From Actinacidiphila bryophytorum (GTDB taxonomy: Bacteria > Actinomycetota > Actinomycetes > Streptomycetales > Streptomycetaceae): DNA of 64,000 bases. The stretch covers positions 104,311-168,310 of the forward strand of contig NZ_JAFFIX010000016.1 of assembly GCF_016916835.1 (NCBI RefSeq), written 5' to 3'. Every line of letters begins with the position of its first letter. Position 1 is the stretch's first letter. Shown in pieces: positions 16,049 to 25,075 of the stretch. The notes beneath the pieces are model-generated. The model had not been told where the DNA came from. It searched no databases and saw nothing but the letters and a program-made list of their open reading frames with translations. A program made the position numbers and the translations under genes.

Positions 16049-18430
16049 CTACGAGCCGGTGAGGTGCTCCGGGCGTACCGGAGTCCTGTTCAGCTCCAGT
16101 CCGGTCGCCTGCCGGATGGCGGCGAGCACCGCCGGCGTGGACGACAGGGTGGGTGCCTCGCCGATGCCGCGCAGCCCGTAGGGGGCGTGCTCGTCGGCGA
16201 GTTCGAGCACGTCGACCGGGATGGTCGGCGTGTCGAGGATCGTGGGGATCAGGTAGTCGGTGAAGGAGGGGTTGCGCACCAGCGCGGTCTTCGGGTCGAC
16301 GACGATCTCCTCCATCACCGCGACGCCGAGGCCCTGGGTGGTGCCGCCCTGGATCTGGCCGACGACCGACAGCGGGTTGAGGGCCTTGCCGACGTCCTGG
16401 GCGCAGGCCAGTTCGACGACCTTGACCAGGCCGAGTTCGGTGTCGACCTCGACCACGGCGCGGTGCGCGGCGAAGCTGTACTGCACATGGCCGTTGCCCT
16501 GCCCGGTGCGCAGGTCGAAGGCCTGGGTGGGCCGGTGCCTGAACTCCAGCTCCAGGTCCACCACGTCGTCCTCCAGGACGTCGGCGATGTCGGCGAGCGC
16601 CTCGCCGCCGTCGGTGACGACCTTGCCGCCTTCGAGCAGCAGCTCGGCGGTGGCCCAGGCGGGGTGGTAGCTGCCGAACCTGCGGCGGCCGAGGTCGAGG
16701 ACCTTCTCGCGTACGGCCTCGCAGGTGTTCTTCACGGCGCCGCCGGTCATGTACGTCTGCCGGGAGGCGGAGGTGGAGCCGGCGGACCCGACCTGGGTGT
16801 CGGCGGGCTGGATGGTGACCTGGGTGACGCCGAGTTCGCTGCGGGCGATCTGCGCGTGCACGGTGACTCCGCCCTGGCCGACCTCGGCCATCGCGGTGTG
16901 CACGGTCGCGACGGGTTCGCCGTTGATGACCTGCATCCGCACCCGGGCGGTGGAGTAGTCGTCGAAGCCCTCGGAGAAGCCGACGTTCTTGATGCCGACC
17001 GCGTAGCCGACGCCCCGTACGACCCCTTCGCCGTGTGTGGTGTTGGACAGCCCGCCGGGCAGCGCGCGGACGTCGGCGCCCTCGGTGGTCTCCCACTGCC
17101 GCTCGGGAGGCAGCGGGCGGGACTTGACCCGGCGCAGCAGTTCCGCGACCGGTGCGGGCGAGTCGACGGTCTGGCCGGTCGGCATGACCGTGCCCTGCTC
17201 CATCGCGTTGACCTGACGGAATTCGACCGGGTCCATGCCGAGTTCGGCGGCGACCTTGTCCATCTGGGCCTCGTAGGCGAAGCACGCCTGGACCGCGCCG
17301 AAGCCGCGCATCGCCCCGCAGGGCGGGTTGTTGGTGTAGAGGGCCAGCGCCTCGATGTCGACGTCCTCGACCACGTAGGGGCCGATGGACAGCGAGGCGG
17401 CGTTGCCGACGACGGCGGGCGAGGCGGAGGCGTAGGCGCCGCCGTCGAGCACGATGCGGCACCGCACATGCGTCAGCTTGCCGTTGCGGGTGGCGCCGTG
17501 CTCGTACCAGAGCCTGGCCGGGTGACGGTGGACGTGGCCGAAGAAGGACTCGAAGCGGTTGTAGACGATCTTGACGGGTTTGCCGGTGCGCAGGGCCAGC
17601 AGGCAGCCGTGGATCTGCATCGACAGGTCCTCGCGCCCGCCGAAGGCCCCGCCGACGCCGGACAGCGTCATACGGACCTTGCGCTCGGGCAGCCCCAGCA
17701 CCGGGGCGATCTGCCGCAGGTCGGAGTGCAGCCACTGGGTGGCCACGTAGAGGTCGACGCCGCCGTCCTCCGCGGGCACCGCAAGCCCGGACTCGGGGCC
17801 GAGGAAGGCCTGGTCCTGCATGCCGAAGACGTACTCGCCGCTGACCACGACGTCGGCCCGCTCGGCCGCCCGGTCCGCGTCGCCGCGGACGATGGGCTGG
17901 CGGTGCACGATGTTGGGGTGCGGCACGTGCCCGATGTGGTGGTCGTCGCGGCCCTCGTGGACCAGGACCGCGTCCGGCGCTGTCGCCGAGGCCTCGTCGG
18001 TGATCACCGGCAGCGCGTCGTACTCGACGCGGATCTTGGCGGCGGCCCTGCGAGCGGTCTCCGGGTGGTCGGCGGCGACCAGCGCGACCGGTTCGCCGTG
18101 GTGGCGGACCTTGCCGTGGGCGAGCACCGGGGTGTCGCGGATCTCCAGGCCGTAGTGCTTGACCTCGGTGGGCAGGTCGTCGTAGGTCAGCACCGCGTAG
18201 ACACCGGAGGTCGCCAGCGCCTCGCTGGTGTCGATCGAGACGATCGCGGCGTGCGCGACGGTGCTGCGCAGGGTGTAGCCCCACAGCATGTCCTCGTGCC
18301 ACAGGTCGGAGGAGTAGGCGAACTCGCCGGTGACCTTGAGGGTGCCGTCGGGTCGCAGCGTGGACTCGCCGATGCCGCCCCGGGTCGCGGAGGACTGGGT
18401 GAGGCTGGTGGGTGTGCGGGTGATGCCCAT
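16049..18430 (-). CDS. xanthine dehydrogenase, molybdopterin-binding subunit (PucD/XdhB-like)
   Basis: The 793-residue subunit has the aldehyde oxidase/xanthine dehydrogenase large-subunit layout. The N-terminal a/b hammerhead reads LKVTGEFAYSSDLWHEDMLWG. The molybdopterin-binding part follows, with GGAFGGREDLSMQIHGCLLAL, NPPCGAMRGFGAVQACFAYE, AEVGQGG, and a C-terminal GIGEAPTLSSTPAVLAAI carrying the expected active-site GIGE glutamate. It oxidises hypoxanthine/xanthine toward urate with the Fe-S and FAD subunits encoded just upstream. ATG 18430 (MGITRTPT) lies five bases after the Fe-S subunit stop, indicating coupled translation. Confidence 0.9.
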   Translation of the reverse strand: MGITRTPTSLTQSSATRGGIGESTLRPDGTLKVTGEFAYSSDLWHEDMLWGYTLRSTVAHAAIVSIDTSEALATSGVYAVLTYDDLPTEVKHYGLEIRDTPVLAHGKVRHHGEPVALVAADHPETARRAAAKIRVEYDALPVITDEASATAPDAVLVHEGRDDHHIGHVPHPNIVHRQPIVRGDADRAAERADVVVSGEYVFGMQDQAFLGPESGLAVPAEDGGVDLYVATQWLHSDLRQIAPVLGLPERKVRMTLSGVGGAFGGREDLSMQIHGCLLALRTGKPVKIVYNRFESFFGHVHRHPARLWYEHGATRNGKLTHVRCRIVLDGGAYASASPAVVGNAASLSIGPYVVEDVDIEALALYTNNPPCGAMRGFGAVQACFAYEAQMDKVAAELGMDPVEFRQVNAMEQGTVMPTGQTVDSPAPVAELLRRVKSRPLPPERQWETTEGADVRALPGGLSNTTHGEGVVRGVGYAVGIKNVGFSEGFDDYSTARVRMQVINGEPVATVHTAMAEVGQGGVTVHAQIARSELGVTQVTIQPADTQVGSAGSTSASRQTYMTGGAVKNTCEAVREKVLDLGRRRFGSYHPAWATAELLLEGGKVVTDGGEALADIADVLEDDVVDLELEFRHRPTQAFDLRTGQGNGHVQYSFAAHRAVVEVDTELGLVKVVELACAQDVGKALNPLSVVGQIQGGTTQGLGVAVMEEIVVDPKTALVRNPSFTDYLIPTILDTPTIPVDVLELADEHAPYGLRGIGEAPTLSSTPAVLAAIRQATGLELNRTPVRPEHLTGS

Positions 18431-18435
18431 CGGGC

Positions 18436-18902
<467 letters not shown>

Positions 18903-18912
<10 letters not shown>

Positions 18913-19790
18913 GACTTGCTCCCCTGGTGGTCTCGGTACTGCTGCCACGTCCAGCCCAACGTCCTGCGCGCCATCACGCCCAGCGCGTGGCGGCGGTACG
19001 TCGCGGTGCCGCGGACGTCGTCGATCGGGTTGGCGGCGCCGGAGACCAGGTCGGCGAACTGCTTGGCCACCGCGGGCGGTACGGGCTTGCCGCTGTCCCA
19101 CAGGCCCGCCTCGTCCATGGCGGCGGCAAGGAACTCCTCGGCCGCCTTCGCCCGGATCGGGGTGGGGGCCGCGGAGCCGATGCCGGTGCGGACGGTGCGG
19201 GTGTCGGGGTGCAGCGCGATGCCGAAGGCGCACACCGCGATGACCATCGCATTGCGCGTGCCGACCTTGGAGAACTGCTGCGGCCCTGTCGCCTTCTTCA
19301 GGTGCACGGCCCTGATCAGCTCGTCCGGCGCCAGCGCGTTGCGCTTGACCCCGGTGTAGAAGTCGTCGATGGGGATCAGCCGGCTACCGCGTACCGACTC
19401 CGCCTCGACCGCGCCGCCGCCGGCCAGCAGCGCCGGGTGCGCGTCGCCGGCCGGCGAGGCGGTGCCGAGGTTGCCGCCGACACCGCCGCGGTTGCGGATC
19501 TGCGGGGAGGCCACGGTGTGGCTGGCCAGCGCGAGACCCGGCAGTTCGGTGCGCAGCCCGGCCATGATCCGCGAGTAGGGCACCGAGGCGCCCAGGCGTA
19601 CGGTGTCCTCGCCGGTCTCCCACTCCTCCAGTTCGGCGATGCGGTTGAGGTCCAGCAGGTGGTCCGGCCTGCGGTGGTCGAAATTGATCTCGACCATCAC
19701 GTCGGTGCCGCCCGCGATGGGCACGGCCGTGGGGTGCTCCGCCTTGGCGGCGAGCGCCTCCTGCCACGTGGCGGGGCGCAGGAATTCCAT
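18903..19790 (-). CDS. xanthine dehydrogenase, FAD-binding subunit
   Basis: The 295-residue protein begins MEFLRPATWQEALA, the usual opening of CoxM/XdhA-type FAD subunits. It contains PIAGGTDVMVEINF, SPQIRNRGGVGGNLGTASPAGDAHPALLA (the FAD pyrophosphate region) and a CO-dehydrogenase-flavoprotein C-terminal domain (about 180-285). ATG 19790 is preceded on its strand by AGAGACCCTC only, so the start rests on family alignment. It is the first gene of the operon and diverges from the PucR regulator across 251 bases. Confidence 0.9.
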
Positions 19791-19982
19791 GAGGGTCTCT
19801 TCTCGGGATCCGGGTGGCGGCGGACGGTACGGCCGGGCTGGTGCCGGGGGTTGTTCATGTCCTGTACACGCTGCGTGGGGCCAGTACACGGCCGCTGGGC
19901 CGTCCGGGTGCAGTCACCGAAACCATGAAGCGCTGAGCTGGCCAACGGCCGGGTCTTGTAGATTCCTCTGAAAGAGACGGTG

Positions 19983-20002
19983 GGGAAACCTCACGGTTTC
20001 CC
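19983..20002. promoter_or_regulatory. inverted repeat in the xdh-pucR divergent promoter
   Basis: GGGAAACC-TCAC-GGTTTCCC has perfect 8-bp arms and a four-base centre. It lies 40 bases before the PucR start and 193 bases before the xanthine dehydrogenase start. The location suits an operator for PucR, although a leader hairpin is equally possible. Confidence 0.5.
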
Positions 20003-20041
20003 ACTGGCCACGCAGGGCTCCGGCCAGGCAACGAACCGGCA

Positions 20042-21742
20042 ATGGCACGACATGACAAGGCGACCACGATGCGGCTGCGCGCGCTCCTCGACACCGAAGC
20101 TCTCGGCCTGCGGCTGCTCGGCGGGGAGGCGGAGCTGGACCGCGCCGTCCGCGGGGTGATGACCACCGACCTGCGCGACCCCAGCCGCTACCTCGCCGGC
20201 GGCGAACTGGTGCTGACCGGCCTGGCCTGGCGGCGTACCGCGGCCGACAGCGACGACTTCGTCCGCATCCTGGCCGGCGCGGGGGTCGCCGGGCTCGCGG
20301 CGGGCGAGGCGGAGCTGAGCGCCATCCCCGACGACCTGGTCCACGCCTGCGCACGGCACCGGCTGCCGCTGTTCGCCGTCGACGAGCGGGTCGCCTTCGC
20401 CGACATCACCGAATACGTCGTCCGGCAGGTCTCCGGCGAGCGGGCCGGCGACCTTGCGGCGGTCGTCGAACGGCACCGGCGGCTGATGTCCTCGGGGCCC
20501 GCGGGCGGCGGCCCCGACGCGGTCCTCGACCTGCTCGGCAGCGACCTGGACCTGCGGGCCTGGGTGCTGTCGTCCACCGGCCGGGAGATCGGCGGCGCGG
20601 GCCACCCGCTGCCCGCCCCCGTACGCGCCGAGCTGGCCGGCGCCCAGCAGGCCGCCGCCCGCACCGCCCGCCCCGGCCCCTACCGCGTCGGGGTCCAGGG
20701 GCGTACGTACTCGCTGTTCCCGGTACGCGCCGGCGCCGGCGGGGCCGACGTGCGCTCCCGGGTGCTGTCCGACTGGTTCCTGGCCGTCGAGGCCGACGCC
20801 GGGGAGTGGCCGGCCGAACGCCTCGACCTGCTGCAGGGCGTCACCCAGCTCATCGCCGTCGAACGCGACCGCAGGGACGCCGCACGCGCCGTCCGGCGGC
20901 GGCTGGCCGGCGAGATCTTCGACCTCGTCAGGGGCGCCGCCGCCCCCGCCGAGATCGGCGCCCGGCTGCGTGCGGCAGCCCCTGTACTGGTGCCCGGCAC
21001 CGGCGGCGAACCGCACTGGCAGATCGTCATCGCCAAGGTCGACTGGGCCGGCGGTGAGGTGCCCGCGGGACCCGCGGCGCAGGCCCTGCTCGAAGAGGTG
21101 CTCGCAGGCCAGGCCGCGCAGGGCGCCGACGGGGCCGACCGGATCGCCGTCGCCCACGCCGAGGACAAGGCCATGGCCCTGGTGCCGCTCACCGGCGGCA
21201 CCCCCGGTGCGGGACCCGCCCCCGGCATGACCGGGGCCGCCCCCGAACCCCTGCACGCCGAAACACTCCTCGGGCTGCTGCGCGGCCCCCTCACCCGGGG
21301 CCTGGGCGACGACGGCCGGCTCACCATCGGCGTCAGCGCCGCCGTCCACTCCCCCGAGGGCCTGCGCGGCGCCCTGGAGGAGGCCAGGCACGCCCGCAGG
21401 GTCGCCGCCGCCCGCCCGGGGCGGGTCTGCGTCGCCGGCCACGAGGAGCTGGCCTCGCACGTCCTGCTGCTGCCCTTCGTGCCCGACGACGTCCGCCGCG
21501 CCTTCACCGCCCGCCTGCTGGACCCGCTGCGCGCCTACGACCGCAGGCACCGCTCCGAGCTGATCCCCACCCTGGAGGCCTTCCTCGACTGCGACGGGTC
21601 CTGGACCAGGTGCGCCGGCCGGCTGCACCTGCACGTCAACACCCTGCGGTACCGGATCAGCAGGATCGAGCAGCTGACCGGCCGCGACCTGGCCCGGCTC
21701 GAGGACAAGCTGGACTTCTTCCTGGCGCTGCGGATGAGTTAG
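20042..21742 (+). CDS. pucR: PucR-family transcriptional regulator of purine catabolism
   Basis: The 566-residue protein has an N-terminal PucR domain (about 10-130, MRLRALLDTEALGLRLLGG, GELVLTGLAWRR, LPLFAVDERVAFADITEYV). A GGDEF-like middle (about 290-430) follows, then a C-terminal helix-turn-helix (about 495-560, DPLRAYDRRHRSELIPTLEA, NTLRYRISRIEQLTGRDL). PucR proteins activate or repress purine-degradation genes in response to pathway intermediates. Being divergent from the xanthine dehydrogenase operon makes that operon the obvious target. ATG 20042 is used; ATG 20069 (MRLRALLD) is an equally plausible start, since neither has a strong ribosome-binding site. Confidence 0.85.
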   Translation: MARHDKATTMRLRALLDTEALGLRLLGGEAELDRAVRGVMTTDLRDPSRYLAGGELVLTGLAWRRTAADSDDFVRILAGAGVAGLAAGEAELSAIPDDLVHACARHRLPLFAVDERVAFADITEYVVRQVSGERAGDLAAVVERHRRLMSSGPAGGGPDAVLDLLGSDLDLRAWVLSSTGREIGGAGHPLPAPVRAELAGAQQAAARTARPGPYRVGVQGRTYSLFPVRAGAGGADVRSRVLSDWFLAVEADAGEWPAERLDLLQGVTQLIAVERDRRDAARAVRRRLAGEIFDLVRGAAAPAEIGARLRAAAPVLVPGTGGEPHWQIVIAKVDWAGGEVPAGPAAQALLEEVLAGQAAQGADGADRIAVAHAEDKAMALVPLTGGTPGAGPAPGMTGAAPEPLHAETLLGLLRGPLTRGLGDDGRLTIGVSAAVHSPEGLRGALEEARHARRVAAARPGRVCVAGHEELASHVLLLPFVPDDVRRAFTARLLDPLRAYDRRHRSELIPTLEAFLDCDGSWTRCAGRLHLHVNTLRYRISRIEQLTGRDLARLEDKLDFFLALRMS

Positions 21743-21934
21743 TGATCCCGTTCACAAGATGTGATCTCCAGCCTCTTGGCGGGAGGCCCCGGCGCATGTT
21801 GAACTTCCGCCACCGGCAGGCACGCGGACAACTGCCGGACACCTGCACCCGATACCGGCCCGCACAGGACCGACGTCCGCATCTGCACGGCACGCACTTC
21901 GCACTGGCTCGACGACGCGCTTGGGGGAGAAGCT

Positions 21935-22684
21935 GTGGCGGAAACCGCCCTGTCGGAATCTGTGGTCGGAGTACCGGACGTCTGGCGGCTGCGGGCACGC
22001 GGCTGCTGGGCGGAAGCGGCGGCGCTGCTCGCACCGCACTGCGCCGACGACCCAGGGGCCGCGCTGCGGCGGGCGGAGATCCTCATCGAGGGCTGCTTCT
22101 ACCACCTCGACGGGTGGGCGGAGGCCGAGGACGCGCTGCGCGTCGCCGAGGCCGTCGCGGGCACCGACGAGGAGCGCGGCGCCGCGGCCTCCGAGCGCGG
22201 GTACCTCGCGTACGGCGCCACGCTGCACTCCGTGCGGGACCGCGCCGACGAGGCGCGCTCCGCCTTCGGGCGCAGCGCCGCGCTGCTGTCCCCCGGCTCG
22301 CCGGGGCGGCCCCTGCTGGACTTCAGGCGCGGGCTCGTCGCCGAGAACATCGCCGGGAACCCGGCGGCTGCGCGGGCCGCCTACCGGCGTGCGCACGCCG
22401 GGGCCGTGGCGCACGGGGACGCCTTCCTCACGTCCTTCACCTGGCGGCATCTCGCGGGGCTCGCCGCGGCCGAGGGTGACATGGCCGAGGCCCGGCACGG
22501 TTTTGCCGAGTCCCTCCGCCTGCGGGTCTCCCTCGGCCACCTCGTGGGCACCGCCCCCGCGCTCCTGTCCCTGGCCGAGGTCTCCCCCGACGACGAGGCC
22601 ACCCCGCTCCGCGCCGAGGCCGCCCGCCTCTTCACCCTCCTGGGCGCCATCCCCCTCTGGCTCTCCCCGTCCTTCCCGGCCTAG
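21935..22684 (+). CDS. TPR-type helical-repeat protein of unknown function
   Basis: This 249-residue, Ala/Arg/Glu-rich protein starts at GTG 21935 after GGGGGAGAAGCT. Several consecutive helical pairs of TPR type are readable (WAEAAALLAPHCADDPGAALRRA, WAEAEDALRVAEAVAG, GNPAAARAAYRRAHAGAVAHGD, GDMAEARHGFAESLRLRVSLG). There is no signal peptide or membrane segment. Such proteins usually mediate protein contacts. The 192-base gap from pucR and the following repeat block suggest a single-gene unit. No specific function can be assigned. Confidence 0.72.
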   Translation: MAETALSESVVGVPDVWRLRARGCWAEAAALLAPHCADDPGAALRRAEILIEGCFYHLDGWAEAEDALRVAEAVAGTDEERGAAASERGYLAYGATLHSVRDRADEARSAFGRSAALLSPGSPGRPLLDFRRGLVAENIAGNPAAARAAYRRAHAGAVAHGDAFLTSFTWRHLAGLAAAEGDMAEARHGFAESLRLRVSLGHLVGTAPALLSLAEVSPDDEATPLRAEAARLFTLLGAIPLWLSPSFPA

Positions 22685-23249
22685 CCCCTCCGGGGCGGGT
22701 TCGCCCCATGCGGCACGCTCCTCCCCCCGGGCGGGGGCCTGGGTGGGTGCCACTTGCTGTGGCGTTGCTCCTTCCGGCCCGTGGGGGCTGGTCGCGCAGT
22801 TCCCCGCACCCCTGGGTGATTGCCCCTTGCGGTGCGTTGCTTGCTCTCCGCCCGTTCGGGCGGGGCGCGCAGTTCCCCGCGCCCCTTCAGGTCCTGCCGC
22901 TTGCGGTGGGCGGTCGGCTTTCCCGCCGTCGTGGCTGGTCGCGCAGTTCCCCGCACCCCTTGGTGTTGCCCCCCTCCCGCAGAACTGGCGCCGTCAGGCA
23001 GCGCCCTGTGCGCAGGAGGGTGAGCGTTTTTCTGAGGGGCGCCGTCTGCCTGCGCAGGGTGAGCGTTTTTCAGGGGCGCGGGGAACTGCGCGCCCAGCCC
23101 GAGGAGCGGGAAAGAAGCAACGCCACGGCAAGTGGCAATCACCTAAGGAGGCGCTGGGGTACCCCCAGGCGAAGCTCTGGGGGCAGAACTGCGCGCTCAG
23201 CCCCCGCCGGCGGAGAGGTGACCGCCCACCGAGAGGGGCGGGACACGGC
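22685..23249. repeat. intergenic block with five dispersed-repeat copies
   Basis: No gene is supported in these 565 bases. Forward copies lie at 22794-22813 (GCACCC variant), 22866-22885 and 22940-22959 (GCACCC variant), about 73 bases apart. Reverse copies are at 23073-23092 and a degenerate one near 23181-23197. CCCCTTGCGGTG and GAGCGTTTTTC companion phrases are interspersed. The near-regular spacing points to tandem expansion of a larger unit. Confidence 0.8.
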
Positions 23250-23918
23250 CTAGGGGCAGGAGGCGAGGTGGGTGCGGAGGAGGGGTTCCGCCGGCGTGCC
23301 GGCGGACAGCGCGTCGAGGAGAGACCCGTGGTGCGCGGCATGCGCAAGAGCGGAGGGCCGCGGCACCTGCAAGGGCCCCGCAGTAGGAAGCTGCGCGGCC
23401 CGATGCAGATCGTCGGCCACCGCCACCAGATGCGGGTTGCCCGCAAACCCGAGCAGCTCCCGGTGAAAGGCCCGGTCGGCCTCCGCATAGGCCCGCCGTC
23501 CGGCGCCGGCCGCGGCCTGCGCGGCCTCCGCGGCGGGCCGCAGCTCCTGCCACCGCCCCGGGGGCAGTGATCGGGCGAGCCCGATCACGACGGGCACCTC
23601 CACCAGCATCCGCACCTGCGCGATCTGTTCCAGGTCGCGCTCGGTGCGGCAGGCGACCCGGAAGCCCCGGTTGGGCAGCACCTCGACGGCTCCCTCGCTG
23701 GCGAGCAGCTGCATGGCTTCGCGGACGGGCGTCGCGGAGACGCCGTAGCGCGCGGCGAGCGCGGGCGCGGAGTGGACGGAGCCGGGCGGCAGCTCGCCGC
23801 CGAGCAGCGCGTCCCGCAGTTCGTCGAGGACCTGGTCGCGTACCGACAGCCGTTCCGGCATCCGGCGCGGTGCGGGCAGCGGCGCCCGGCCGGCCTGCAC
23901 GGATGCGACAGGTTCCAT
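23250..23918 (-). CDS. GntR-family (FCD) transcriptional regulator
   Basis: The protein (222 residues from ATG 23918) has a GntR winged helix (about 22-85, VRDQVLDELRDALLGGELPPGS, YGVSATPVREAMQLLASEG). A helical FCD ligand domain follows (about 95-215, VRMLVEVPVVIGLAR, ADRAFHRELLGFAGNPHLV, SLLDALSAG). FCD regulators usually sense carboxylic acids through a His/Asp metal site. An in-frame ATG at 23957 would add 13 residues. I prefer 23918, which has GAGAGGG 13 bases upstream on its strand. It is divergent from the iron-regulated FhuF-like gene, but no link in function is evident. Confidence 0.82.
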   Translation of the reverse strand: MEPVASVQAGRAPLPAPRRMPERLSVRDQVLDELRDALLGGELPPGSVHSAPALAARYGVSATPVREAMQLLASEGAVEVLPNRGFRVACRTERDLEQIAQVRMLVEVPVVIGLARSLPPGRWQELRPAAEAAQAAAGAGRRAYAEADRAFHRELLGFAGNPHLVAVADDLHRAAQLPTAGPLQVPRPSALAHAAHHGSLLDALSAGTPAEPLLRTHLASCP

Positions 23919-24016
23919 CGTTCGCGACACCCTCTCACCGCGGTTGGAGCCGTTCATGGTCCGGGGCGTCACCCGCCCGGCGTACTGCCGCGAGCTTAGC
24001 CCCCGCCCGGACACGC

Positions 24017-24035
24017 TAAGGTAAGCCTTACCTCA
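24017..24035 (+). promoter_or_regulatory. iron box (DmdR/IdeR-type) upstream of the FhuF-like gene
   Basis: TAAGGTAAGCCTTACCTCA matches the DtxR-family iron box TTAGGTTAGGCTAACCTAA at 14 of 19 positions. It contains a perfect 7-bp inverted repeat AGGTAAG-C-CTTACCT. It ends 38 bases before the reductase start. Repression when iron is sufficient is the expected behaviour. Confidence 0.78.
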
Positions 24036-24073
24036 ACCGGTGGTCCCCCCGGCCTCGACTGGACGGTTCCCGC

Positions 24074-24898
24074 ATGCCCGTGACCAGCCCCGCCTACGCC
24101 CGCCTCGCGGCCGTCTTCCCCGGCCTGCGGGTGACCGAGCGCGAGCCGCGCTCCGGCGCCGGCTGGGTCACCTCGGCGGACCTGGCGGCGGGCGGCGCGG
24201 CCCTGGACGCCTTCACGGCACGGGACGCGGAGGAGATCACCGCCGAGTACGGCCGCGCGCCGCGCCCCGACGTCGCCGCGGCCATGGCCCTGCACCGCTA
24301 CGCCTGGCCGGTGTGCCTGCTCTTCACGGTGCCGTGGTTCCTGCACCGCCGGGTGCCGCGGCTGCCGGTGGCGGACGTGTCCTTCCACCGCGCCTCCGGC
24401 CGGATGACCGTACGCACCCGCTCCTTCGCCTGCCTGCCGGGCGATCCGGCGGCCGAGCTGCCGGGCGCCCGCGTCCTGCCCACCGAGGCGGCGCTGCGCG
24501 ACGAGCTGCGTGCGGCGGTCGCCGAGCATCTGGCGCCGGTGCTGGACGCGTTCAGGCCGCGGCTGCGGCGCGGCCCGCACGCGCTGTGGGGCATGGCGAC
24601 CGACGAGATCACCGAAGGCCTGTGGTACATCGGCGGGTTGATGGGCCGCGAGGACCGGGCCGTCGCGGACCTGTCGGCGCTGCTGCCGGGCGGCACCGCC
24701 CCCTATGCGGGCGGCGCGCGCTTCCGGCCCGCCGCCGGGCAGGACCTGCACCCCGCGGACGCGGCCCCGCAGGGCGGCTGCACCCGGGACCGCCTGACGT
24801 GCTGCCTCTTCTACACCGTCAGCCCGCAGGAGGCCTGCGGCTCCTGCCCGCGCGGGACAGGACAGGACCGAATCGGGCGCCGAGCGTCGGTCGCCTGA
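24074..24898 (+). CDS. (2Fe-2S)-binding siderophore-iron reductase, FhuF-like
   Basis: The 274-residue soluble protein ends in a FhuF C-terminal cluster with the exact spacing C-C-x10-C-x2-C (CCLFYTVSPQEACGSCPR). The upstream part has AAMALHRYAWPVCLLFTVPWFL and AHALWGM-like segments, as in FhuF-type ferric-siderophore reductases. These reduce Fe(III) in imported siderophores to free the iron. ATG 24074 is used. The iron box in its promoter agrees with this role. No siderophore biosynthesis or uptake genes lie within this window. Confidence 0.83.
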   Translation: MPVTSPAYARLAAVFPGLRVTEREPRSGAGWVTSADLAAGGAALDAFTARDAEEITAEYGRAPRPDVAAAMALHRYAWPVCLLFTVPWFLHRRVPRLPVADVSFHRASGRMTVRTRSFACLPGDPAAELPGARVLPTEAALRDELRAAVAEHLAPVLDAFRPRLRRGPHALWGMATDEITEGLWYIGGLMGREDRAVADLSALLPGGTAPYAGGARFRPAAGQDLHPADAAPQGGCTRDRLTCCLFYTVSPQEACGSCPRGTGQDRIGRRASVA

Positions 24899-24935
24899 TC
24901 GATCACGCTACGCTTTCGCTCAACTCAGCAGTTGT

Positions 24936-24981
24936 GGCACGCGAGTTCGACCATTCTCCCCGTTGGCGGGACTCTTGTGCC
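24936..24981 (+). other. possible RNA hairpin between FhuF-like and DUF2637 genes
   Basis: GGCAC-GC-GAGT and ACTC-TT-GTGCC can pair around a 24-base loop, with a symmetrical two-base internal mismatch. It lies 95 bases before the DUF2637 start and 37 bases after the previous stop. It could be a terminator or a leader structure; the sequence alone does not decide. Confidence 0.35.
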
Positions 24982-25075
24982 ATAACGTCTGCACTCACCC
25001 GCGCTCTTCGCAAAGATGTCGGCCGTAAGCCGTCCCGCGGCCCGAGCGCGACGGAAGCGACACTAGGAAACGCAC

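Noticed and set aside
22685..23249. Small coding frames within the repeat block
   Set aside because: They follow the repeat sequence itself, lack ribosome-binding sites, and occur in every block copy.
24899..25075. tRNA or small RNA gene
   Set aside because: No cloverleaf or T-loop consensus; only one hairpin is present, listed with low confidence.
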